Assembly (NCBI GenBank): GCA_963662155.1
Contig: OY759269.1
Location: 749,001 to 813,000, forward strand
DNA: 64,000 nt
DNA from: Lamellibrachia columna
Lineage: Eukaryota; Annelida; Polychaeta; Sabellida; Siboglinidae
Reading direction: 5' to 3'
In this document: positions 54,380-64,000 of the stretch, piece after piece
Numbering within the stretch: the stretch's first letter is position 1
Layout of the letters: the number at the start of each line of letters is the position of its first letter
Notes under the pieces: model-generated
What the model was told of the DNA's origin: nothing
Seen by the model: only the letters and a program-made list of their open reading frames with translations
Databases searched by the model: none
Translations under genes and position numbers: made by a program

Positions 54380-57300
54380 ATATTGTAGTTATGCTATACA
54401 AAGACGGAGGGGTCGATGTCGACATCAAGAAACAAAGATCAACTAAATATTCTAGAAGAACAAAGCTGAGACTATTCCAACGCTGCGTCCTCTCCACACT
54501 ACTCTATGGTTCAGAATGCTGCGTCCTCTCCACACTACTCTATGGTTCAGAATGCTGCGTCCTCTCCACACTACTCTATGGTTCAGAATGCTGCGTCCTC
54601 TCCACACTACTCTATGGTTCAGAATGCTGCGCCCTCTCCACACTACTCTGTGGTTCAGAATGATGCGTCCTCTCCACACTACTCTATGGTTCAGAATGAT
54701 GCGTCCTCTCCACACTACTCTGTGGTTCAGAATGCTGCGACCTCTCCACACTACTCTATGGTTCAGAATGCTGCGTCCTCTCCACACTACTCTATGGTTC
54801 AGAATGCTGCGTCCTCTCCACACTACTCTATGGTTCAGAATGCTGCGTCCTCTCCACACTACTCTGTGGTTCAGAATGCTGCGTCCTCTCCACACTACTC
54901 TATGGTTCAGAATGCTGCGACCTCTCCACACTACTCTATGGTTCAGAATGCTGCGTCCTCTCCACACTACTCTATGGTTCAGAATGCTGCGTCCTCTCCA
55001 CACTACTCTATGGTTCAGAATGCTGCGTCCTCTCCACACTACTCTATGGTTCAGAATGCTGCGTCCTCTCCACACTACTCTATGGTTCAGAATGCTGCGT
55101 CCTCTCCACACTACTCTATGGTTCAGAATGCTGCGTCCTCTCCACACTACTCTATGGTTCAGAATGCTGCGTCCTCTCCACACTACTCTATGGTTCAGAA
55201 TGCTGCGTCCTCTCCACAATACTCTATGGTTCAGAATGCTGCGTCCTCTCCACACTACTCTATGGTTCAGAATGATGCGTCCTCTCCACATTACTCTATG
55301 GTTCAGAATGCTGCGTCCTCTCCACACTACTCTATGGTTCAGAATGCTGTGACCTCTCCACATTACTCTATGGTTCAGAATGATGCGTCCTCTCCACACT
55401 ACTCTGTGGTTCAGAATGCTGCGTCCTCTCCACACTACTCTATGGTTCAGAATGCTGCGTCCTCTCCACACTACTCTATGGTTCAGAATGCTGCGTCCTC
55501 TCCACACTACTCTATGGTTCAGAATGCTGCATCCTCTCCACACTACTCTATGGTTCAGAATGCTGCGTCCTCTCCACACTACTCTATGGTTCAGAATGCT
55601 GCGTCCTCTCCACACTACTCTGTGGTTCAGGATGCTGCGACCTCTCCACACTACTCTATGGTTCAGAATGCTGCGTCCTCTCCACACTACTCTATGGTTC
55701 AGAATGCTGCGTCCTCTCCACACTACTCTATGGTTCAGAATGCTGCGTCCTCTCCACACTACTCTATGGTTCAGAATGCTGCGACCTCTCCACACTACTC
55801 TATGGTTCAGAATGCTGCGTCCTCTCCACACTACTCTATGGTTCAGAATGCTGCGTCCTCTCCACACTACTCTATGGTTCAGAATGCTGCGTCCTCTCCA
55901 CACTACTCTATGGTTCAGAATGCTGCGTCCTCTCCACACTACTCTATGGTTCAGAATGCTGCGTCCTCTCCACACTACTCTATGATTCAGAATGCTGCGT
56001 CCTCTCCACTCTACTCTATGGTTCAGAATGCTGCGTCCTCTCCACACTACTCTATGGTTCAGAATGATGCGTCCTCTCCACACTACTCTATGGTTCAGAA
56101 TGCTGCGTCCTCTCCACACTACTCTATGGTTCAGAATGCTGCGTCCTCTCCACACTACTCTATGGTTCAGAATGCTGCGTCCTCTCCACACTACTCTATG
56201 GTTCAGAATGCTGCGTCCTCTCCACACTACTCTGTGGTTCAGAATGCTGCGTCCTCTCCACACTACTCTATGGTTCAGAATGCTGCGTCCTCTCCACACT
56301 ACTCTGTGATTCAGAATGCTGCGACCTCTCCACACTACTCTATGGTTCAGAATGCTGCGTCCTCTCCACACTACTCTATGGTTCAGAATGCTGCGTCCTC
56401 TCCACACTACTCTATGGTTCAGAATGCTGCGTCCTCTCCACACTACTCTATGGTTCAGAATGCTGCGACCTCTCCACACTACTCTATGGTTCAGAATGCT
56501 GCGTCCTCTCCACACTACTCTATGGTTCAGAATGCTGCGTCCTCTCCACACTACTCTATGGTTCAGAATGCTGCGTCCTCTCCACACTACTCTATGGTTC
56601 AGAATGCTGCGTCCTCTCCACACTACTCTATGGTTCAGAATGCTGCGTCCTCTCCACACTACTCTATGGTTCAGAATGCTGCGTCCTCTCCACTCTACTC
56701 TATGGTTCAGAATGCTGCGTCCTCTCCACACTACTCTATGGTTCAGAATGATGCGTCCTCTCCACACTACTCTATGATTCATAATGCTGCGTCCTCTCCA
56801 CACTACTCTATGGTTCAGAATGCTGCGTCCTCTCCACACTACTCTATGGTTCAGAATGCTGCGTCCTCTCCACACTACTCTATGGTTCAGAATGCTGCGT
56901 CCTCTCCACACTACTCTATGGTTCAGAATGCTGCGTCCTCTCCACACTACTCTATGGTTCAGAATGCTGCGTCCTCTCCACACTACTCTATTGTTCAGAA
57001 TGCTGCGTCCTCTCCACACTACTCTACGGTTCAGAATGATGCGTCCTCTCCACACTACTCTATGGTTCAGAATGCTGCGTCCTCTCCACACTACTCTACG
57101 GTTCAGAATGCTGCGTCCTCTCCACACTACTCTATGGTTCAGAATGCTGCGTCCTCTCCACACTACTCTATGGTTCAGAATGCTGCGTCCTCTCCACACT
57201 ACTCTATGGTTCAGAATGCTGCGTCCTCTCCACTCTACTCTATGGTTCAGAATGCTGCGTCCTCTCCACACTACTCTATGGTTCAGAATGATGCGTCCTC

Positions 57301-58605
57301 TCCACACTACTCTATGGTTCAGAATGCTGCGTCCTCTCCACACTACTCTATGGTTCAGAATGATGCGTCCTCTCCACACTACTCTATGGTTCAGAATGCT
57401 GCGTCCTCTCCACACTACTCTATGGTTCAGAATGCTGCGTCCTCTCCACACTACTCTATGGTTCAGAATGCTGCGTCCTCTCCACACTACTCTATGGTTC
57501 AGAATGCTGCGTCCTCTCCACACTACTCTATGGTTCAGAATGCTGCGTCCTCTCCACACTACTCTATGGTTCAGAATGATGCGTCCTCTCCACACTACTC
57601 TATGGTTCAGAATGCTGCGTCCTCTCCACACTACTCTATGGTTCAGAATGATGCGTCCTCTCCACACTACTCTATGGTTCAGAATGCTGCGTCCTCTCCA
57701 CACTACTCTATGGTTCAGAATGCTGCGTCCTCTCCACACTACTCTATGGTTCAGAATGCTGCGTCCTCTCCACACTACTCTATGGTTCAGAATGATGCGT
57801 CCTCTCCACACTACTCTATGGTTCAGAATGATGCGTCCTCTCCACATTACTCTATGGTTCAGAATGATGCGTCCTCTCCACACTACTCTATGGTTCAGAA
57901 TGCTGCGACCTCTCCACACTACTCTATGGTTCAGAATGCTGCGACCTCTCCACACTACTCTATGGTTCAGAATGCTGCGTCCTCTCCACACTACTCTATG
58001 GTTCAGAATGCTGCGACCTCTCCACACTACTCTATGGTTCAGAATGCTGCGACCTCTCCACACTACTCTATGGTTCAGAATGCTGCGTCCTCTCCACACT
58101 ACTCTATGGTTCAGAACGCTGCGTCCTCTCCACACTACTCTATGGTTCAGAATGCTGCGTCCTCTCCACACTACTCTATGGTTCAGAATGCTGCGTCCTC
58201 TCCACACTACTCTGTGGTTCAGAAGGCTGGCGTATGACAAAACTAGATCTCAGACGCCTTTCTAACTTCCACACAAAATTCGAAATATCATGAGAATATT
58301 CTGGCCACAACAAATATCAAACAACCAACTGCTAAGAATAACCGGACTAAGCAATTTGAACAACAATTATACTCGCCACACGAATATGGAGATGGATCGG
58401 AGAAAGGAGGACGACAACATCGCAGAGATTAAGAGGGGCACCTGAAGGTAAAAGAAAGCGAGGACGGTCCTAAAAAACCTGGAGGAAAACTGCGGAAGAA
58501 GAACTCAAACAAATACACCTAAGCTGGGGCCGCACAGCAGGCTGGTGGAGGACCCTTATTTCTGACCTACGTACCAGTGGGCACGAAGAGGACTAAATAA
58601 GTAAA
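54380..58605 (+). mobile_element. RTE-like non-LTR retrotransposon 3' part, split by a giant array
   Basis: Before the array: LYKDGGVDVDIKKQRS, then SRRTKLRLFQRCVLSTLLYG. After it, in several frames: LDLRRLSNFHTKF, IMRIFWPQQISNNQLLRITG, NIAEI, then GAPEGKRKRGR, TWRKTAEEELKQIHLSWG and SDLRTSGHEED with a stop. This is the C-terminal tail (RRWRWIGHVLR...GKRKRGRPK...) of RTE-group ORF2. The array amplifies the CVLSTLLYGSE segment between these halves. Confidence 0.85.
54484..58226. repeat. 36-bp tandem repeat, about 104 copies
   Basis: Unit TGCGTCCTCTCCACACTACT plus CTATGGTTCAGAATGC, exactly 12 codons. In the retrotransposon frame the unit reads CVLSTLLYGSEC. Both-strand frames of over 1,200 codons result because no unit has an indel. 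Rare variants (CCACTCTACTC at 56006, 56690, 57230, each followed two units later by ATGATGCG) show higher-order duplication of 19 and 15 units. Confidence 0.98.
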
Positions 58606-59076
58606 TAAATTGTAGTTATGTAGATATGTGAAGTTTCCCAAGCGCGGTCGACTGAAACAACTAGCCCTGTAAGCGGGGAGAATTATTGCATCATACGGGG
58701 AACGTTGTTACGGTCGTTGTTACAGTCGATAGCATCTAATATCTGATACACTCACATATACAGGGCGTGGAGTTCCGTTCATTATGCTGTCTGTCGCCTC
58801 GTTCGGCTTGCGACAGACGACCATAATGCAGGTCCGGTTAGACGGGCAACCTATTTGGAGAAGGATAAAGTATTAGAAGTCATAGGAGTAGCCAACATGA
58901 TGCTCTGTATCCAAATGTATATTCGCAAACTCTGACGAAAGCAGATTCCAGAGCTTCGTTTCTTAAAAAATGAAGCTATAATTAATGTAAAACATCGCAG
59001 CTAATAAATGTCAGGAAATCTTCTGATAGCGAGTTTTACGTGATATGTTCAGTATATAGACACACTGCATTGTGTG

Positions 59077-59132
<56 letters not shown>

Positions 59133-60419
59133 TCTAAAATGGGAGCGGTGGTCCAATTGTTAGAGTGACCACAAGGACAAAATCACGTCATGAGTGCCTA
59201 CAAAAATGTTGTTATATATGAATATTTATCCTGCAGCAGCTGAAAGTGTACTGCAATTATGGAATGACCCATATTAAATACACGTGTGGCAGGTTAACAT
59301 TTCGTTTACAATGTAATTGTGACCAGTTGAACGGTATAAACAATGCATTCGCGTGTAAACACATTGCTTCTGTTATAAACAACTAAGTAAGGCGATACTA
59401 GTTGTGTTGATCTTGTCTCGTACACATCACGTGACGGGCACGTCATGTGTAGTGACCGCTAAATAACTCGACAATTCAGACCGCAGTTCAGTATACGGTC
59501 AACAGGTGGCGCAACACATAGCACAGCAAAATCAACTACAATGATATATTGTCCTTTTTAATTGTAATCCTTGTTTGCTTACTTAGATGTTCGCTCCATA
59601 CCCGTAGGCGCCGATGTGTGTTCATTGATATGCTTCATTCGCAGATGTTGCACAAAACTAGCAACGCTGACTGACTACGTTCATATGAAAACAGAACATA
59701 ATAAAGTGACTTATAGTGCATCGGTCATATTATATCTGGATTCGGGCCTGTAATCACTGTTGAGTTACTACGTTGCAACGGCATCAAGCATGTAACTGGA
59801 CATTAGCTTTGCATGTATACTAATGTCAACAATATATACACAGACTAAGTTTGAGAAGTGGCACATGAAGTTTTCAGGATGTCCAAACATGCCTAACTGT
59901 CGCAGTGATGAATTCAAATTAGGCAAATCCTGTTTTCCCACCGACCAATCGTTGGCCTTATTACGGCTATAGTAATTGTTGACGCGCTGTGCTGGCGTCT
60001 GACAGCGAAAAGACATGATACCACCACGCTAGGAAAACTGTCGGTTTTGAAGCGAAGTCCGCGAAACTCGGAAGACATCGAACGTCCGAGTGCCATAGTC
60101 GCTCCTGTCACGTTGTACCAAGCCGAGACAAGGTGGTTTCATGCTGTGCAAAGCCAATACAAAATGGTGTCACGCTGTGCCAAGTCGAAACAACCGAGAT
60201 AAAGTGATGATATGGGTCTCGGCCGGTCGTAATCCATTCACGACAATCGAGACTGTCCACAAATTGTGTCAATGACATTCTTTAACAACTGTCAGAGGAA
60301 CATCTATATCGGTTGACTTATATCACAGTCAATACGAGGATTCAACTCATTGTTTCCAGAACGTGGGAAAGGATCGTAACAGAAGTGTAGTTATTTGGGG
60401 ACGGCGGCCGAGGCCCCGG
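58606..60419. other. Mostly unique spacer, no gene recognised
   Basis: Contains a (GCGT)n microsatellite at 59069-59132 and an imperfect repeat of about 45 bp at 60105-60200 (CACG(C/T)TGT(A/G)CCAAG). GACAGACG/CTGTCTGTCG words near 58788-58820 form a short inverted repeat. The 3' UTR of the minus-strand membrane-protein gene must lie in the right part. Confidence 0.5.
59069..59132. repeat. (GCGT)n microsatellite
   Basis: About 16 GCGT tetramers. Confidence 0.97.
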
Positions 60420-60530
60420 CTACAGGCGCGACGCCTGGTAGCCGTACAACAGAACCTCGGTGCTAGCGGGCGCCGTGGGCGTGGCGGGCAAACTGCACTC
60501 CGAGTGGAAGCTCGTGCGACTACCGAAAAA

Positions 60531-60561
<31 letters not shown>

Positions 60562-60991
60562 GTGTCCGTCGCTGGCCTCGCGGCGGGTGATCTCGGTGGC
60601 CGGTGAGCGTTCGTCGGCGGCAGTCGGTCTGTCGTCTCGACCAGGCCGTCGCCCCGAGCTAGCGCCGTAAAGAGCATTGGGTGGAGGACGGCGTGAGCCG
60701 CACTGACGGTGCAGAGGCCGGGCAGAGCCGCCTTCTCCTCGTCCTTCTTCGAACTACTCACCATGGTCCGCTCACTCGTGCCTCGTGTACACACGAGACA
60801 CAGCACGAAGCCGGCGATCATGAGGACGCCAATGAGACAGACGCCACTGACAATGACCGAGTGCATGCGTGTCAACACATCCGGGTCGTAGGTCGGGGTC
60901 GTCGGCAGCGGCAGTGTCTGGACGTTACACGTGTAGTAGTCGGCGAGGACAGTGCAGTTGACGAACGTTACCCGCATCTCTCCACGCAGCC
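60420..60991 (-). CDS. Last exon of a single-pass membrane protein with poly-Asp tail
   Basis: The complement of 60991-60420 is an open exon after acceptor GGTCGACAG. It reads about four codons before Met (LRGE), then MRVTFVNCTVLADYYTCNVQ (two extracellular Cys), PTTPTYDPDVL, and a hydrophobic helix at about residues 39-62 of the exon (SVIVSGVCLIGVLMIAGFVL). A cytoplasmic tail follows with a Lys/Glu patch, Pro-rich stretches, nine consecutive Asp (a GTC repeat on the plus strand), FFGSRTSFHSECS and an end at YGYQASRL. Topology suggests a type I receptor or adhesion protein, but I do not recognise the family. Upstream exons are not visible within the array-rich region 60992-64000. Confidence 0.65.
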
Positions 60992-61230
60992 CTGTCGACC
61001 GTGTCCCTGTCTGCTGTGAGCGCCGTCAGCCCTGTCGACCGTGTCCCTGTCTGCTGTGAGCGCCGTCAGCCCTGTCGACCGTGTTCCTGTCTGCTGTGAG
61101 CGCCGTCAGCCCTGTCGACCGTGTCCCTGTCTGCTGTGAGCGCCGTCAGCCCTGTCGACCGTGTCTCTGTTTGCTGTGAGCGCCGTCAGCCCTGTCGACC
61201 GTGTTCCTGTCTGCTGTGAGCGCCGTCAGC
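60992..61230 (-). repeat. 39-bp tandem repeat carrying the 3' splice site of the membrane-protein exon, 6 copies
   Basis: Plus-strand unit CCCTGTCGACCGTGTCCCTG plus TCTGCTGTGAGCGCCGTCAG. On the gene's strand every unit ends GGTCGACAG followed by GGCTG, the same junction as the real acceptor at 60991/60992. Confidence 0.93.
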
Positions 61231-61740
61231 TCATACGGCACCCAGCAGCCAGGAATACCGACAGCGTCGCCGTCACTCCCCGGGTATCCAGTCGAGACGC
61301 CGAGGTCACGCCGAGGTCGTCACGCCGAGGTCACGCCGACACATCCAACGAGCGTCTTCCACGTCACTGCTGCTGCCACCACACGTACATGTTCCTCTTC
61401 CAAGCGTACGTCAGTTCACTGTATAAAGCAATCCGGAACTAAATGGCTGAGTCGATCTCCCCTGAAGAGACACACTACTCGCATAGCAACGACCCTCCCG
61501 GTCTGGACCCCTGCAGTCGTTCTCTCTCGAGGACGTCGCCGTTTATTTTCAGCTCCAGCGTGCCGCCGTAAAAATAGGCTCGAGAGTGACTCGAGCCCGA
61601 CCACCACTCGACGAACTACAGCGCGCTCCGTATAGCAACGCGCTGGGCCGCCCCTCTCCCACGGACTGCAAGGTGCACACTCTCTATGTGGCGTGAGAGG
61701 ATTGATCATCAACTAGAATTTACCTACAGCTCTTGTTTAC
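61231..61740. other. GC-rich spacer, no gene recognised
   Basis: CGCCGAGGTCAC is repeated about four times at 61294-61338. An open frame (complement 61416-61712) has no recognisable domain. It may hold intronic or 5' sequence of the membrane-protein gene. Confidence 0.4.
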
Positions 61741-61741
61741 T

Positions 61742-62878
61742 CCGCACATTCCACACGTATTCTAACCCATTCCCGCAGCATGACGTAAATGCTTTCTACG
61801 CGACAACAAATACTCATTGACTTCAATCCTAACACACATTCTCAACATGACGTAAATGCTTTCTACGCGACAACAAATACTCATTGACTTCAATCCTAAC
61901 ACACATTCTCAACATGACGTAGATGTTGTCTACGTGACAACAAATACTCATTGACTTCAATCTCAACACACATTCTCAACATGACGTAGATGTTGTCTAC
62001 GCGACAACAAATACTCACTGACTTCAATCCCAACATACGTTCTCAACATGACGTAGATGTTGTCTATGCGACAACAAATACTCATTTACTTCAATCCCAA
62101 CATACATTCTCAACATGACGTAGATGTTGTCTATGCGACAACAAATGCTCATTGGCTTCAATCCCAACACACATTCTCAACATGACGTAGATGTTGTCTA
62201 CGCGACAACAAATAATCATTGGCTTCAATCCCAACACACATTCTCAACATGACGTAGATGTTGTCTATGCGACAACAAATACTCATTTACTTCAATCCCA
62301 ACATACATTCTCAACATGACGTAGATGTTGTCTATGCGACAACAAATGCTCATTGACTTCAATCCCAACACACATTCTCAACATGACGTAGATGTTGTCT
62401 ACGCGACAACAAATACTCATTGGCTTCAATCCCAACACACATTCTCAACATGACGTAGATGTTGTCTACGCGACAACAAATACTCATTGACTTCAATCCC
62501 AAACACACATTCTCAACATGACGTAGATGTTGTCTACGCGACAACAAATACTCATTGACTTCAATCCCAACACACATTCTCAACATGACGTAGATGTTGT
62601 CTACGCGACAACAAATACTCATTGACTTCAATCCCAACACACATTCTCAACATGACGTAGATGTTGTCTACGCGACAACAAATACTCATTGGCTTCAATC
62701 CCAACACACATTCTCAACATGACGTAGATGTTGTCTACGCGACAACAAATACTCATTGGCTTCAATCCCAACACACATTCTCAACATGACGTAGATGTTG
62801 TCTACGCGACAACAAATACTCATTGACTTCAATCCCAACACACATTCTCAACATGACGTAGATGTTGTCTACGCGACA
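61742..62878. repeat. 67-bp tandem repeat, about 17 copies, hairpin in each unit
   Basis: Unit contains ACACATTCTCAACATGACGT, then CGTAGATGTTGTCTACG, then CGACAACAAATACTCATTGA. CGTAGA and TCTACG form a perfect 6-bp stem with a TGTTG loop in most units; the leftmost copies (GTAAATGCTTTCTACG) lack it. TGACGTA resembles a CRE half-site. Confidence 0.96.
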
Positions 62879-62998
62879 CACACACAAATGTTCCAGTATC
62901 TGTAGACAAATTATATAATATTAGCAAAGAATAACATGTTTAAAGGTTGTGTAAAAAAGTAAGTAAAAGTAAATGTTGGTGTGAGACAAATCAACATT

Positions 62999-63345
62999 TT
63001 ATATTGTGCTTTGGTCTTCATAGAATATCATCAGAGCAAGGCTGACATCCTGACCACCTTTCGTTAGGTAATGCTTAGCAAGTTCATAGTCATCAATGTC
63101 AGTAACTTGCATGAACTCTGCAATCTGTGTCACATCGTCATTGGCATCACTGACTGCTATATCATCAATGGCGCCACTAACTGTCATATGGTCATTAGTG
63201 CCACCGACTGTCATATGGTCATTAGTGCCACCGACTGTCATATGGCCATTGGCGCCACTGACTGTGCTTTCTTCAGACTGAATGACGAGACTTGAACAGA
63301 CACCTTGCACTGGCAGCGCTGTAAAACCAAGGTCAATTTCATTAG
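62999..63345 (-). CDS. C-terminal exon with UBA-like domain
   Basis: The minus-strand open stretch starts near TNEIDLGFTALPVQ. An acceptor TTTTACAG at about 63322 or TATTTAG further up could begin the exon. It passes through an imperfect 10-11-residue repeat (GTNDHMTVG, GAIDDIAVS) and ends with VTQIAEFMQVTDIDDYELAK and then LTKGGQDVSLALMIFYEDQS before TAA. The EF..VT...A...L...G.D...AL..FYED pattern resembles the UBA-like domain of p47/NSFL1C-type ubiquitin-binding cofactors. Domain position at the very C-terminus differs from p47, so the parent protein is uncertain; a pseudogene is possible. Confidence 0.55.
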
Positions 63346-63414
63346 TCAGTGTTCTAACGACACTAAATATGAGATTGATGCATGTAGCGGGGGTATCATC
63401 CTCTCAACTCCCAT

Positions 63415-64000
63415 TTCAATAGTTCACCTCCCGTCTCCCATCAATCCCACCTCTCTCTTCCCACCAATGATTATGGACAACCTCCCATCTCCCACCTCTA
63501 TCCTCCCACCAATGTTTAGGGACAACCTCCCATCTCCCACCTCTCTCTTCCCACCAATGATTATGGACAACCTCCCATCTCCCACCTCTCTCCTCCCACC
63601 AATGTTTAGGGACAACCTCCCATCTCCCACCTCTCTCTTCCCACCAATGATTATGGACAACCTCCCATCTCCCACCTCTATCCTCCCACCAATGTTTAGG
63701 GACAACCTCCCATCTCCCACCTCTCTCTTCCCACCAATGATTATGGACAACCTCCCATCTCCCACCTCTCTCCTCCCACCAATGTTTAGGGACAACCTCC
63801 CATCTCCCACCTCTCTCTTCCCACCAATGATTATGGACAACCTCCCATCTCCCACCTCTATCCTCCCACCAATGTTTAGGGACAACCTCCCACCTCCAAA
63901 CAATCCCACCTCTCTCTTCCCACCAATGATTATGGACAACCTCCCATCTCCCACCTCTATCCTCCCACCAATGTTTAGGGACAACCTCCCACCTCCAAAC
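63415..64000. repeat. 45-bp repeat in 90-bp dimers, strongly C-rich on plus strand
   Basis: Alternating units CCTCCCATCTCCCACCTCTC with ATGATTATGGACAA or ATGTTTAGGGACAA endings. The minus strand is rich in GGGAGG/GTGGGAG and similar to the dispersed G-rich modules at 40.3, 41.7 and 45.7 kb. Continues past the window edge. Confidence 0.95.

Noticed and set aside
54452..58240. Open frames of more than 1,200 codons on both strands
   Set aside because: They arise because the 36-bp unit is a multiple of 3 and lacks stops in several frames. The sequence is an amplified RT segment, flanked by RT remnants in a different frame.
61416..61712. Arg-rich minus-strand frame as signal or N-terminal exon of the membrane protein
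   Set aside because: No signal peptide, no splice site in the needed position; probably chance in GC-rich DNA.

Overview
The window is eukaryotic and almost certainly from an invertebrate animal. It has intron-split genes with GT..AG junctions, non-LTR retrotransposons (CR1-like, RTE-like, L2-like and others), a Ty3/gypsy element, a Penelope-like fragment, hAT and Kolobok-like DNA transposons, and an extreme load of minisatellites. A vertebrate-style globin with the canonical B12.2 and G7.0 introns, CR1 elements with an esterase-type ORF1, and tandem arrays sitting on splice junctions would all fit a cephalochordate such as amphioxus. That assignment is inference, at about 50%.

Only a few host genes can be supported. 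(1) The first two coding exons of a glycolipid transfer protein (GLTP), minus strand, 5873-7337; the rest of the gene lies beyond the left edge. (2) A complete three-exon globin, plus strand, 46387-53708, 152 residues, with both haem-pocket histidines. (3) The last exon of a single-pass membrane protein with a poly-Asp cytoplasmic tail, minus strand, 60420-60991. (4) A C-terminal exon with a UBA-like fold, minus strand, 62999-63345. THAP-domain starts at 37772 and 41257 look transposon-derived.

Layout: 0-0.65 kb, unknown coding fragment with a 64-bp repeat. 0.85-4.75 kb, 56-bp array split by a CR1 fragment. 4.77-5.6 kb, hAT MITE. 5.9-7.3 kb, GLTP exons. 9.0-11.8 kb, non-LTR element. 12-20.1 kb, broken Ty3/gypsy element carrying five internal tandem expansions. 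20.4-24 kb, non-LTR fragments. 24.2-27.3 kb, 30-bp array split by an element. 27.5-28.9 kb, hAT element. 29.2-30.7 kb, non-LTR remnants. 31.3-35 kb, arrays, including fifty copies of a tRNA-A-box-like 25-mer. 37.7-41.7 kb, THAP fragments and inverted-repeat elements. 41.85-44.4 kb, CR1. 44.5-45.9 kb, dispersed repeat and array. 45.9-54.3 kb, globin gene with its arrays. 54.4-58.6 kb, RTE-like element with a 104-copy 36-bp array. 60.4-63.3 kb, two host exons. 63.4-64 kb, G/C-asymmetric array.

The most striking theme is where the tandem arrays start. Many are exact amplifications of a short stretch that already had a function. Examples are the globin start codon (11 extra copies), the globin exon-2 5' splice site (about 50 extra copies), the 3' splice site of the membrane-protein exon (about 6 copies), and conserved motifs of reverse transcriptase and integrase. 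Several units are multiples of 3 bp. I propose that one process seeds tandem duplication at or inside coding junctions. Transposons elsewhere in the window (hAT, CR1, Kolobok-like) inserted into already repetitive DNA.
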